A DNA stretch of 17,951 nt, from positions 1 through 17,951 of the forward strand of contig DCAT01000175.1 of NCBI GenBank assembly GCA_002312935.1. Direction: 5' to 3'. Source of the DNA: Oceanospirillaceae bacterium UBA1126 (GTDB taxonomy: Bacteria; Pseudomonadota; Gammaproteobacteria; Pseudomonadales; Balneatricaceae). Under the pieces are notes generated by a model, which ran no database searches, was not told the DNA's origin, and was given only the letters and a program-made list of their open reading frames with translations. The position numbers and the translations under genes were made by a program. Of this stretch, positions 7,081 through 13,979 are shown one piece after another; position 1 is the stretch's first letter, and every line of letters begins with the position of its first letter.

Positions 7081-7686
7081 ATGAAACAAGTGGTTTTGGC
7101 AAGCGGCAACGCTGGTAAGTTAAAAGAGTTCGGCCAGTGTTTGGTGCCGTTGGGTATTGAGTTAGTCTCACAAAGCCAGTTTGTTTCAGAAGAGGTGGAA
7201 GAAACGGGTCTTACTTTTGTTGAAAATGCAATTCTCAAGGCGCGCCATGCATCCCAAGCATCGGGTATGCCTGCTTTAGCTGACGACTCAGGTCTAGAGG
7301 TGGATGTATTAGGTGGTGCTCCAGGAATTTATTCTGCCCGTTATGCTGACTCTAATTTAAAGGGTGCCGCTAAAGATGCCGCCAATAGCGCCCAACTAAT
7401 TGCTAACCTGGCAGATATTCCACTAAACCAGCGCACTGCTCGATTTCAATGTGTGTTGGTGTACATGCGCCATGCCGCCGATCCCACCCCACTTATTTGC
7501 CAGGCTGCGTGGGAAGGTGTAATCATGGATAGTGCCCAAGGCGACCATGGCTTTGGCTACGATCCTATTTTTCAAGTGATAGAAAAAGGCTGCCGTGCTG
7601 CGCAACTAAGTCCGATAGAAAAGATTGCCATCAGCCACCGTGGCAAAGCCCTGTCTCAATTACAGCGTGCGTTAGCGCAAAATTAA
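7081..7686 (+). CDS. rdgB: dITP/XTP pyrophosphatase, RdgB/HAM1 family
   Basis: The enzyme hydrolyses dITP, dXTP and ITP to the monophosphates so that deaminated purines do not enter DNA or RNA. All family landmarks are visible in 201 residues: VVLASGNAGKLKEF at 4-17 (substrate loop), ETGLTFVENAILKA, LADDSGLEVDVLGGAPGIYSA split across 66-87 (the Asp pair and Gly-rich loop), HGFGYDPIF, and the C-terminal SHRGKAL. The ATG at 7081 gives the canonical N-terminus, although no clear ribosome site precedes it. The stop overlaps the hemW start by one base (TAATG), which implies translational coupling. The rdgB-hemW pair is a conserved gammaproteobacterial arrangement. Confidence 0.97.
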   Translation: MKQVVLASGNAGKLKEFGQCLVPLGIELVSQSQFVSEEVEETGLTFVENAILKARHASQASGMPALADDSGLEVDVLGGAPGIYSARYADSNLKGAAKDAANSAQLIANLADIPLNQRTARFQCVLVYMRHAADPTPLICQAAWEGVIMDSAQGDHGFGYDPIFQVIEKGCRAAQLSPIEKIAISHRGKALSQLQRALAQN

Positions 7687-8846
7687 TGCAATCCCTTAGC
7701 CGCCAGATAGTGCTGCCTGCCCTTAGCCTCTACGTGCACATTCCCTGGTGTGTGCGCAAGTGCCCTTATTGTGACTTTAACTCCCATGCCACTCAGGGTG
7801 GAGAGGCCATTCCTGAAACTCATTATATTAGGGCATTACTTGCAGACCTTAGTAAAGAACTGGCAGCTGTCAGTGGTCGTACTTTGCATAGTATTTTTAT
7901 TGGTGGAGGCACACCTAGTTTAATGAGCGCTTTGGGCATCGGTGAAATCCTAAATTTTGTTAAAGCAAATATTAATTGCGAAGACGGCATGGAGGTCACT
8001 TTAGAGGCCAACCCCGGAACCTTTGAGCAAGCAAAATTTGCCGGCTTTCTAGCACAGGGTATTAACCGGTTGTCTATTGGTGTGCAAAGTTTTGACGATG
8101 TGTGTTTACAAGCTTTAGGCCGCATACATGATGCTACCCAAGCTAAGTTGGCTATTGGTAAAGCTCAGACATTAGGGTTTAAGCACATCAACTTAGACTT
8201 GATGCATGGTTTGCCTGGGCAGAGTGTGGAGAGTGGGTTATCCGATTTGCAGCAAGCATTGGAATTTGGCACTGATCACCTCTCTTGGTATCAGCTCACT
8301 ATTGAGCCCAATACTGAATTCCATAGCCGCCCTCCTAACTTACCTAATGAAGACATTTTGGTTGATATTCAAGATCAAGGCCAAGTACTTATCGAAGCGG
8401 CTGGGTTAAGTCAGTATGAAATTTCGGCCTATGCTAAACAAGCGAGTCAGGCACAGCATAACCTTAACTACTGGAACTTTGGCGATTACATTGGTGTTGG
8501 AGCTGGAGCCCATGGCAAAGTGAGCCGTTGGCATGATAGTGAAATGGTTATAGAGCGCAGGGTAAAGTTACGCCAACCTAAGGCTTATATGGAATCTGTT
8601 ACACCACTGGCGTCAAGCCATAGTGTTGCCCCAGAAGAGCTAAAGCTGGAATTTTTTATGAATGTTTTGCGTCTTCAAAAGGGCGTTTCTTCAGCTAGCT
8701 ACCTAGCCAAAACTGGGCAATCGTTGGCTCAAGTAGAGGGTGCAATTGCATCAGCTAGAAAGGCTGGACTGATGATGCCAGATAGGCTTCAGGCTACTCC
8801 CCTCGGTTGGCGCTTTTTAAATGACCTGTTAAGCTATTTTGAATAA
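7686..8846 (+). CDS. hemW: Heme chaperone HemW (radical SAM, coproporphyrinogen oxidase-like)
   Basis: HemW inserts heme into apoproteins of the respiratory chain and is often mis-annotated as an oxygen-independent coproporphyrinogen III oxidase. The 386-residue protein has the radical SAM CxxxCxxC motif as Cys22, Cys26 and Cys29 (WCVRKCPYCDF). It also has the SAM-contacting GGGTPS at 73-78, the EANPG strand, and the HemW-specific HNLNYWNFGDYIGVGAGAHG near residues 259-278. True HemN proteins carry a longer N-terminus with an extra conserved cysteine, which is absent here. The start codon shares its first base with the rdgB stop. It converges on the DUF4426 gene with a 17-bp gap. Confidence 0.95.
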   Translation: MQSLSRQIVLPALSLYVHIPWCVRKCPYCDFNSHATQGGEAIPETHYIRALLADLSKELAAVSGRTLHSIFIGGGTPSLMSALGIGEILNFVKANINCEDGMEVTLEANPGTFEQAKFAGFLAQGINRLSIGVQSFDDVCLQALGRIHDATQAKLAIGKAQTLGFKHINLDLMHGLPGQSVESGLSDLQQALEFGTDHLSWYQLTIEPNTEFHSRPPNLPNEDILVDIQDQGQVLIEAAGLSQYEISAYAKQASQAQHNLNYWNFGDYIGVGAGAHGKVSRWHDSEMVIERRVKLRQPKAYMESVTPLASSHSVAPEELKLEFFMNVLRLQKGVSSASYLAKTGQSLAQVEGAIASARKAGLMMPDRLQATPLGWRFLNDLLSYFE

Positions 8847-8858
8847 ATGGTTGAATTA

Positions 8859-8874
8859 TGGAGCTACTGCTCCA
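8859..8874. other. Compact hairpin between hemW and the DUF4426 gene
   Basis: TGGAGC (8859-8864) and GCTCCA (8869-8874) form a perfect 6-bp stem around the 4-nt loop TACT. The structure overlaps the DUF4426 stop codon (8866-8864) and starts 13 bp after the hemW stop. There is no T tract on either side, so it is not a classical terminator. Confidence 0.4.
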
Positions 8875-9319
8875 AATAAAATGTTTGACTAAACTTTAAC
8901 GGTATTGCCTTTGCATTTAAATCTGGCTGTATCTTTAGCTCAAAACGCCACATTTCCTCTTCTGTGAAACGTAATTGGGCAATGTAATAGATAGCATTTT
9001 GCTCTTTTATTTGTTGAAATTCTAACGGTAATACTTGCCCAATAATGTTGGTTCTAGTGCCTGTGACCATGGCAGCAAGAGGTTTTTTTGTGGCTTTGTC
9101 AATTACTGCCACATTGAGTAATGCGCGGTTTCTTGCACGAGTGAAGCCATAAGTTTGAGCCACTTCAGGTGTCACTATCATGGTGTTAAAGGCATTATAA
9201 TGGATGTCGTATTTTTGGCTATGGATGGCCTGTTCTGCAAAGCTAGGTAACGCAAACGAAAGTGTTAGTGAAGCTAGCACTAAGCGAGGGATAAGGCTAT
9301 GGTGTGTTTTAGGACTCAT
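8864..9319 (-). CDS. Exported DUF4426 domain protein
   Basis: The 151-residue protein begins with a signal peptide: a basic start (residues 1-12), a hydrophobic core LVLASLTLSFAL, and an SFA cut site after about residue 28. The mature part of about 123 residues is a small beta-rich domain with family landmarks: YDIHYNAFNTMIVTPEVAQ, followed by an Arg-Ala-Arg-Asn segment and LLNVAVI. DUF4426 proteins are found next to rdgB/hemW in gammaproteobacteria such as Pseudomonas, so the placement is conserved even though this copy is on the opposite strand. The function is unknown; the location should be the periplasm. There is only a weak ribosome site (AAAGAAG, about 10 bp upstream). Confidence 0.85.
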   Translation of the reverse strand: MSPKTHHSLIPRLVLASLTLSFALPSFAEQAIHSQKYDIHYNAFNTMIVTPEVAQTYGFTRARNRALLNVAVIDKATKKPLAAMVTGTRTNIIGQVLPLEFQQIKEQNAIYYIAQLRFTEEEMWRFELKIQPDLNAKAIPLKFSQTFYLEQ

Positions 9320-9710
9320 GGTTTTCTGGCTTCTTTAGACGCGCACATCTGACGTTTTATGATCTACCAAGTTTGCGTGAATCGTTGCAAAAAGTAAAAG
9401 CTAAATCAAGAACAAGATGAAATAGATAATATCTTAATTACTGGAGCAATGAAGAGGTTTTGGCTCCTGTGATGCCGCTGTTGAAAACTTAAGGTGCTGG
9501 CCTGCCAATAAGCTTGATGAGACAGGTTTATTTAAAAGACTGCGGGCTCTTGTTAACCAAACGTTTAAAGCACCTTTGAAGACACATCCCTAGTAGTCTC
9601 CATGCATCCAATATGAGACACTATTAACACCAATTATCGATCCAGATTTATAGAGTGGCTAAAGGCTTCTTTATTAATCTATTTTAGCCTATTAAGGATG
9701 TTGTTTCATT
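9320..9710. other. 391-bp intergenic region without a recognisable gene
   Basis: It lies between the divergent DUF4426 gene and yggT and must hold both promoters, but I find no clear -35/-10 pair. Visible structures are GGAGC/GCTCC arms (9443-9447, 9463-9467) and a 7-bp repeat GGCTAAA/TTTAGCC (9657-9663, 9683-9689) just before yggT. The minus strand is open for about 51 codons from 9589 to 9434 but has no start codon and no recognisable product. The region could be a decayed gene or an unannotated small RNA. Confidence 0.5.
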
Positions 9711-10292
9711 ATGTCAAATGCAGGTGTATTTTTAGTGCAAACAGTCTTTGGCTTATACCTCACGCTGGTTATTATTCGCTTTATGTTGCAGTTGGCTAAG
9801 GCTGATTTTTATAATCCCTTAGCTCAAGCCGTGGTGAAAATGACACAACCGTTCGTTACTATTTTGCAAAAAGTCATGCCACGCACAGGACGGTTTAGCC
9901 TTGCTACTTTAGTGTTAGCCTTTTTAGTACAGCTATTATTAATCGTTGTTGTACTATTAATTGCTGGTTTTGATCTACCTAACCCTATGAGCTTGGCGAT
10001 ATGGAGCCTTATTGGTTTAGCTTCTCAAGTGCTCGATTTATTATTTTTTGCCATACTCGCAAGTATCGTTTTGAGTTGGCTGGCGCCTCAAACTAATCAC
10101 CCTGGGGCCTATTTATTGCATCAACTTACAGAGCCAGTTATGTCGCCTGTGCGACGCATGTTGCCTAACCTTGGCGGCTTAGATTTTTCACCTATTTTGG
10201 TTTTCATTATGATTAACTTAGTGGACATGCTGGTGATTCAGAATGCTGCGTCTACCTTTGGTATGCCGCGTGGTTTGGTATTGGGGCTATAG
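9711..10292 (+). CDS. yggT: YggT family integral membrane protein
   Basis: The 193-residue inner-membrane protein has four hydrophobic segments (about 6-26, 61-84, 95-124, 160-178) arranged as two YggT repeats. Each repeat carries an amphipathic unit between its helices: NPLAQAVVKMTQPFVTILQK at 35-54, and HPGAYLLHQLTEPVMSPVRR at 130-149. YggT proteins have no settled biochemical role; they have been linked to ion or osmotic tolerance and, in plastids and cyanobacteria, to membrane or division functions. In many gammaproteobacteria yggT directly follows yggS-proC; here that pair sits about 5.5 kb away and on the other strand. AAGGA (9694-9698) precedes the ATG by 12 bp. Its stop overlaps or abuts xseB, so it heads the xseB-ispA-dxs operon. 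Confidence 0.93.
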   Translation: MSNAGVFLVQTVFGLYLTLVIIRFMLQLAKADFYNPLAQAVVKMTQPFVTILQKVMPRTGRFSLATLVLAFLVQLLLIVVVLLIAGFDLPNPMSLAIWSLIGLASQVLDLLFFAILASIVLSWLAPQTNHPGAYLLHQLTEPVMSPVRRMLPNLGGLDFSPILVFIMINLVDMLVIQNAASTFGMPRGLVLGL

Positions 10293-10294
10293 TG

Positions 10295-10540
10295 ATGACT
10301 AAGGATCAAACTGAAAGTGTATTTAATTTTGAAGCCTCATTAGCCGAGTTAGAAGCTTTGGTGAAACAAATGGAGCAGGGCGACTTAACCCTAGAAGATT
10401 CTTTGGCTGCCTTTGAACGTGGCATTTCATTAACGAGGGGCTGCCAAGCTGCGCTTGCTCAAGCTGAGCAAAAGGTTAATGTATTGATGCAAGATGCCCA
10501 AGGCCGTGTTGTAGAACAGCCCTTTAGTAAGGAACCTTAA
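10295..10540 (+). CDS. xseB: Exodeoxyribonuclease VII small subunit
   Basis: XseB binds in several copies to XseA to make the single-strand-specific exonuclease used in repair and processing of DNA ends. The 81 residues hold the family core FEASLAELEALVKQMEQGDL followed by LEDSLAAFERGISL, and an Ala/Gln-rich helix (CQAALAQAEQKVNVL), giving a two-helix coiled hairpin. The usual length is about 80. The start could be this ATG or the GTG at 10292, which would overlap the yggT stop by one base; I chose the ATG. The large-subunit gene xseA is not in the window. xseB before ispA and dxs is the classical gammaproteobacterial order. Confidence 0.93.
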   Translation: MTKDQTESVFNFEASLAELEALVKQMEQGDLTLEDSLAAFERGISLTRGCQAALAQAEQKVNVLMQDAQGRVVEQPFSKEP

Positions 10541-10542
10541 GT

Positions 10543-11442
10543 TTGCACTTTGAATCATTAGACGAATTTCTAAACCATTCTAAAAACCGTGTAGAGCCAT
10601 ATCTCAATACGGCGATTGGTAAACGCCGTGCCAGTGGGGTTTTGTCTCAAGCCATGGCCTATAGTGCGGTGCAAGGTGGTAAGCGGGTGAGGGCAGCCTT
10701 AGTTTATGGTGCTGCCCGTGCGTGTGGCGTTGATGATGTTGCAGCGTTGGATCCGTTGGCTGCTGCCGTTGAAGCGATGCATGCCTATTCTTTGATTCAT
10801 GATGACCTTCCAGCTATGGATGATGACGCCTTACGCCGAGGTCAACCTAGTTGTCATGTTGCTTTTGACGAAGCCACTGCAATATTAGCTGGCGATGCCT
10901 TACAAGCGCTGGCTTTTGAATTACTAGTCAAAGCCCATGGGCCACAAATAAGTGCGGAGCAGTGTTTAGCTATGGTGGCATGTTTGGCGCAGGCGTCTGG
11001 TGCTAAAGGCATGGTGGCTGGGCAAATGCTCGATATGGCAGCAGCCCATGATGCAGTTAATTTGGCTCAATTGGAACGTCTACATAGTTTAAAAACAGGG
11101 GCTTTGATTGTTGCTAGTGTAGAAATTGGTGCCTTGTCACAGAACCATGTTAGCACTAAGCAAATTGACTTTTTGCGCACCTATGCACAAGCGATCGGTT
11201 TAGCTTTTCAGGTGCAAGATGATATATTGGACATTGAGAGTGACACGGCAACTCTTGGCAAAGCGCAAGGCTCTGATATGATAAATGATAAATCTACCTA
11301 CCCTGCGTTGCTGGGTATGACCGCTGCCAAGGCGCGTTTGATGGAATTACATCAGCAGGCCAAAGAGTCTGTCACAGAATTTGGTGCTGCAGCTCAACCG
11401 CTAGTGTGGTTGGCAGACTTCATCGTTACCCGTAAGCATTAG
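10543..11442 (+). CDS. ispA: (2E,6E)-farnesyl diphosphate synthase / geranyltranstransferase
   Basis: The enzyme condenses isopentenyl diphosphate with dimethylallyl and geranyl diphosphates to make farnesyl diphosphate, the precursor of undecaprenyl and quinone tails. The 299-residue protein has the GGKRVR substrate motif at 45-50, the first Asp-rich motif with Asp87, Asp88 and Asp93 (HDDLPAMDDD), GDALQALAFELL, and the second Asp-rich motif QDDILD at 225-230. The start is an unusual TTG at 10543, chosen because AAGGAA (10529-10534), inside the 3' end of xseB, lies 8 bp ahead and no ATG fits the family N-terminus. The 2-bp gap to xseB implies coupling. The TTG may lower initiation relative to its neighbours. 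dxs follows after 4 bp. Confidence 0.95.
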   Translation: MHFESLDEFLNHSKNRVEPYLNTAIGKRRASGVLSQAMAYSAVQGGKRVRAALVYGAARACGVDDVAALDPLAAAVEAMHAYSLIHDDLPAMDDDALRRGQPSCHVAFDEATAILAGDALQALAFELLVKAHGPQISAEQCLAMVACLAQASGAKGMVAGQMLDMAAAHDAVNLAQLERLHSLKTGALIVASVEIGALSQNHVSTKQIDFLRTYAQAIGLAFQVQDDILDIESDTATLGKAQGSDMINDKSTYPALLGMTAAKARLMELHQQAKESVTEFGAAAQPLVWLADFIVTRKH

Positions 11443-11446
11443 TCAC

Positions 11447-13231
11447 ATGTTCCCAGTTATCCTAAACATTCCGCGGCAAGCACCAGCCACACCTTTGTTT
11501 GATCAAGTAGACGGTGTAGCAGACCTACGCATGCTAAAGCCGGCACTATTACCTCAATTAGCCTATGAGTTGCGTTTGGCCTTGTTATATAGTGTGGGCC
11601 AAACTGGAGGCCACTTAGGCGCTGGTTTAGGGGTGGTAGAGCTCACCATCGTTTTACATTACTTGCTGGATACACCAAACGATAGGCTAATTTGGGATGT
11701 GGGTCATCAGGCCTACCCTCATAAAATGCTCACAGGGCGTAAAAAAGCCATGCTGAGTATGCGTCAGGCAGGTGGTTTAGCACCCTTCCCTAAACGAGAT
11801 GAAAGTGTATTTGATACTTTTGGTGTAGGTCATGCCAGCACCTCGATTAGTGCTTTGTTGGGTATGGTTTTGGCAAACAAAAACCCGCTAGCTCACCATA
11901 TTGCCGTAATTGGTGATGGAGCACTTACGGCTGGCATGGCCTTTGAAGCATTAAATCATATGGCGCACTGCCAAGCTAACGCGCTCATTATTGTTAATGA
12001 TAATGATATGGCCATCGATGCAAACTTAGGTGGTTTAGCTACTTTTTTGGACGACCACCATGGTTTTGGTGGGCCATCCCAGTGGTTTACGGCCTTAGGC
12101 TTTACCTACCGAGGCCCTGTGGATGGCCACGACTTGCCACAATTAATGTTGATCATTACTGAGTTATTAAGCCTTCCTGGGCCCAAGCTGCTGCATATCA
12201 ACACCCTAAAAGGTAAGGGCTATGGGCCAGCTGAAAGTGACCCAGTGGGCTACCATGCGTTGGCTAAAATTGACCCCATTGAACCTATAATTATTAAAAA
12301 GTCTCCCACTTACGCTCATGTGTTTGGTCAGTGGGCTTGTGAGAAAGCACGCATAGATGGCCGGTTAATGGCAATTACGCCGGCTATGTTAGGTGGTTCC
12401 GGCCTTGAGTCTTTTTCCAAAGAATTTGGTGAGCGTCTGTTTGATGTAGCCATTGCCGAACAGCATGCAATCACATTAGCTGCCGGCATGGCGTGTGAAG
12501 GTGCTAAGCCCGTTGTCGCCATTTATTCTACGTTTTTGCAGCGTGGTTATGATCAATTCATTCACGACATTGCGTTGCAAAATTTAGATATATTATTAGC
12601 CATTGATAGAGCTGGCGTTGTGGGTGAAGATGGAGCAACTCATACAGGTGCATATGACCTAGCCTTTTTGCGTTGTTTGCCTAATGTGGTGGTGATGGCT
12701 CCAAGTAATGCGGCTGAAGCTACGGCAATGCTAAACTTTGGTTATGCTTATTGTGGCCCGGTTGCAGTGCGCTACCCCCGTGGTGAAGCGCTAGAGGGGC
12801 CGTCCTCCCCGGCACCCATCGAATTGGGTAGAGGCCAAGTGATCCGCTCGTCGGGTAAATCTAATGCTATTGCCATACTCAATTTTGGGGCTTTATTAGA
12901 CAAACTAATAATGGTGGCAGACACCGCTGATGCGACGCTTGTGGATATGCGTTTTGTGAAACCGTTAGATGAAATGCTATTAAAACAATTGCTGCTGCAC
13001 CATACCAGTTTTGTCACCATCGAAGATCATAGCTGTATTGGTGGCGCAGGCTCTGCTGTGAGTGAGTGGTTAGTTCAGCAAAAAACTAGTGTTAGATTGT
13101 TGTGCTTAGGTCACAAAGATGCAGCGCTACCTCATGGTACCCGTGAACAGGTGTTGCACAATACGGGTTTATCTAAGGCGGCTATCACCGCGGAAATTGA
13201 GGCCTGGCAGGCCAGTTTACTGGCCGAATAA
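11447..13231 (+). CDS. dxs: 1-deoxy-D-xylulose-5-phosphate synthase, short form
   Basis: Dxs condenses pyruvate and glyceraldehyde 3-phosphate with thiamine diphosphate, the first step of the MEP isoprenoid pathway. Catalytic landmarks are intact: His56 (GGHLGAGLG), HQAYPHK, the cofactor motif GDG (156-158) to NDN (184-186), Glu338 (IAEQH), His399 (GATHTGAYD) and Arg445 (YPRG). The C-terminal transketolase-like domain is complete (LVDMRFVKPLDE). At 594 residues it is about 26 shorter than the usual 620. The loss is concentrated after NDN: only about 30 residues separate NDN from the ALGF/GPVDGH segment, against about 64 in E. coli. The start codon has no obvious ribosome site and is 4 bp past ispA, suggesting coupling. 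The 3' end overlaps ribA, on the opposite strand, by 15 bp. Confidence 0.94.
   Translation: MFPVILNIPRQAPATPLFDQVDGVADLRMLKPALLPQLAYELRLALLYSVGQTGGHLGAGLGVVELTIVLHYLLDTPNDRLIWDVGHQAYPHKMLTGRKKAMLSMRQAGGLAPFPKRDESVFDTFGVGHASTSISALLGMVLANKNPLAHHIAVIGDGALTAGMAFEALNHMAHCQANALIIVNDNDMAIDANLGGLATFLDDHHGFGGPSQWFTALGFTYRGPVDGHDLPQLMLIITELLSLPGPKLLHINTLKGKGYGPAESDPVGYHALAKIDPIEPIIIKKSPTYAHVFGQWACEKARIDGRLMAITPAMLGGSGLESFSKEFGERLFDVAIAEQHAITLAAGMACEGAKPVVAIYSTFLQRGYDQFIHDIALQNLDILLAIDRAGVVGEDGATHTGAYDLAFLRCLPNVVVMAPSNAAEATAMLNFGYAYCGPVAVRYPRGEALEGPSSPAPIELGRGQVIRSSGKSNAIAILNFGALLDKLIMVADTADATLVDMRFVKPLDEMLLKQLLLHHTSFVTIEDHSCIGGAGSAVSEWLVQQKTSVRLLCLGHKDAALPHGTREQVLHNTGLSKAAITAEIEAWQASLLAE
13210..13225. 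other. Compact hairpin at the overlapping 3' ends of dxs and ribA
   Basis: GGCCAG (13210-13215) and CTGGCC (13220-13225) form a perfect 6-bp stem around TTTA. The ribA stop codon (13219-13217) is in the loop, and the stem lies in the last codons of dxs. No T tract follows on either strand. Confidence 0.45.
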
Positions 13232-13807
13232 ATGGTCTAGCTTACTAGCCTTGGTGGCTAGGTAGCTTTTGTTATGGCTGTTCTCACCCACCTCTAATGC
13301 TTGGCGTTGTTCTACAATAATGCCAAGTTCGGTGAGCGCTTTAATCTTTCGTGGATTGTTAGTCATCAATTTCACCGACTTGATTTGTAGGTGGTCAAGC
13401 ATGTCCTTGGTCATGCCATACTTGCGCATGTCGGCATCGAAACCTAAGCGCTCATTAGCTTCTACGGTGTCTGCTCCTTGATCTTGCAGGTTGTAAGCCT
13501 TGATTTTGTTCAATAACCCAATTCCACGACCCTCTTGGCGCAAGTACAATATTACCCCGCGGCCCTCTTCTGAAATGCGCTTTAGAGCTTCTTGTAGCTG
13601 ATAACCACAGTCACAACGCATACTAAATAAGGCGTCACCTGTTAAGCACTCGGAGTGCAAACGCGTCAGCACAGTCGTACTATCAGTCAGGTCACCCATG
13701 CTCAGGGCGAGGTGCTCTTTACCAGTTTCGCTATCGGCAAAACCATGCATATCGAAAGTGCCATAAGGGGTGGGTAGCAATGAGGAGGCGACATGTGATG
13801 TAGGCAC
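13217..13807 (-). CDS. ribA: GTP cyclohydrolase II
   Basis: RibA opens GTP to give the pyrimidine precursor that enters riboflavin synthesis. I place the start at the GTG at 13807-13805. AAAGGA (13819-13814) lies 6 bp upstream, the product is 196 residues like E. coli RibA, and the zinc cysteines then fall at 54, 65 and 67 (SECLTGDALFSMRCDCG), the same numbers as in E. coli. Starting at an ATG at 13879 would add 24 non-conserved residues. Other landmarks are RQEGRGIGLLNKIKAYNLQD, DTVEAN and LMTNNPRKI. This is a stand-alone cyclohydrolase, not fused to a RibB domain. It converges on dxs with a 15-bp overlap. I see no FMN riboswitch upstream, but the promoter spacer is unusual. Confidence 0.96.
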   Translation of the reverse strand: MPTSHVASSLLPTPYGTFDMHGFADSETGKEHLALSMGDLTDSTTVLTRLHSECLTGDALFSMRCDCGYQLQEALKRISEEGRGVILYLRQEGRGIGLLNKIKAYNLQDQGADTVEANERLGFDADMRKYGMTKDMLDHLQIKSVKLMTNNPRKIKALTELGIIVEQRQALEVGENSHNKSYLATKASKLDHLFGQ

Positions 13808-13840
13808 AGAAATTCCTTTAACAACAACGATGATCAAAAT

Positions 13841-13869
13841 ATAGTACCCCCCTTTAGTGGGGGCTGCAA
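13841..13869 (-). promoter_or_regulatory. Predicted ribA promoter with a palindromic spacer
   Basis: On the minus strand TTGCAG (13869-13864) and TACTAT (13846-13841) are separated by exactly 17 bp, and transcription would begin about 27 bp before the GTG start. Matches to consensus are moderate (three and four of six). The whole 17-bp spacer is a C-tract/G-tract inverted repeat, CCCCC-ACTAAA-GGGGGG on the minus strand. Confidence 0.5.
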
Positions 13870-13902
13870 ACCATATCACAAGTGACTGGACGGCAAAATA
13901 CT

Positions 13903-13925
13903 AAGGGGGGTGCTTTCCCCCTTTT
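13903..13925. other. G-tract/C-tract hairpin between ribA and ettA
   Basis: AAGGGGG (13903-13909) pairs with CCCCCTT (13917-13923) around a 7-nt loop. TT then AA follow on the plus strand, giving a weak terminator look, yet no plus-strand gene ends here. It mirrors the G/C palindrome in the ribA promoter about 55 bp away. Confidence 0.4.
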
Positions 13926-13940
13926 AATGGCGTCTCAGGG

Positions 13941-13946
13941 TATAAT
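13941..13946 (+). promoter_or_regulatory. Predicted -10 box of ettA
   Basis: A perfect TATAAT lies 33 bp before the ettA ATG. No good -35 is seen at the usual distance: the region at 13918-13923 is the C-tract of the hairpin, and TTTCCC (13914-13919) is too far. The promoter may need an activator or overlap the hairpin. Confidence 0.5.
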
Positions 13947-13979
13947 GGAGGCATATTTTTGTATTAATCAGGAAATCAC

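Noticed and set aside
9434..9589. Minus-strand open stretch of about 51 codons between DUF4426 and yggT
   Set aside because: It has no ATG, GTG or good TTG start with a ribosome site, and the translation resembles no family I know. Listed only as a property of the gap.
13808..13879. Longer ribA starting at the ATG at 13879
   Set aside because: The extra residues run through the promoter palindrome. GTG at 13807 gives 196 residues with cysteines at 54, 65 and 67 as in E. coli.
13808..13930. FMN riboswitch upstream of ribA
   Set aside because: G-tracts drew attention, but the conserved RFN-element pattern is not present and the predicted leader is only about 27 nt.
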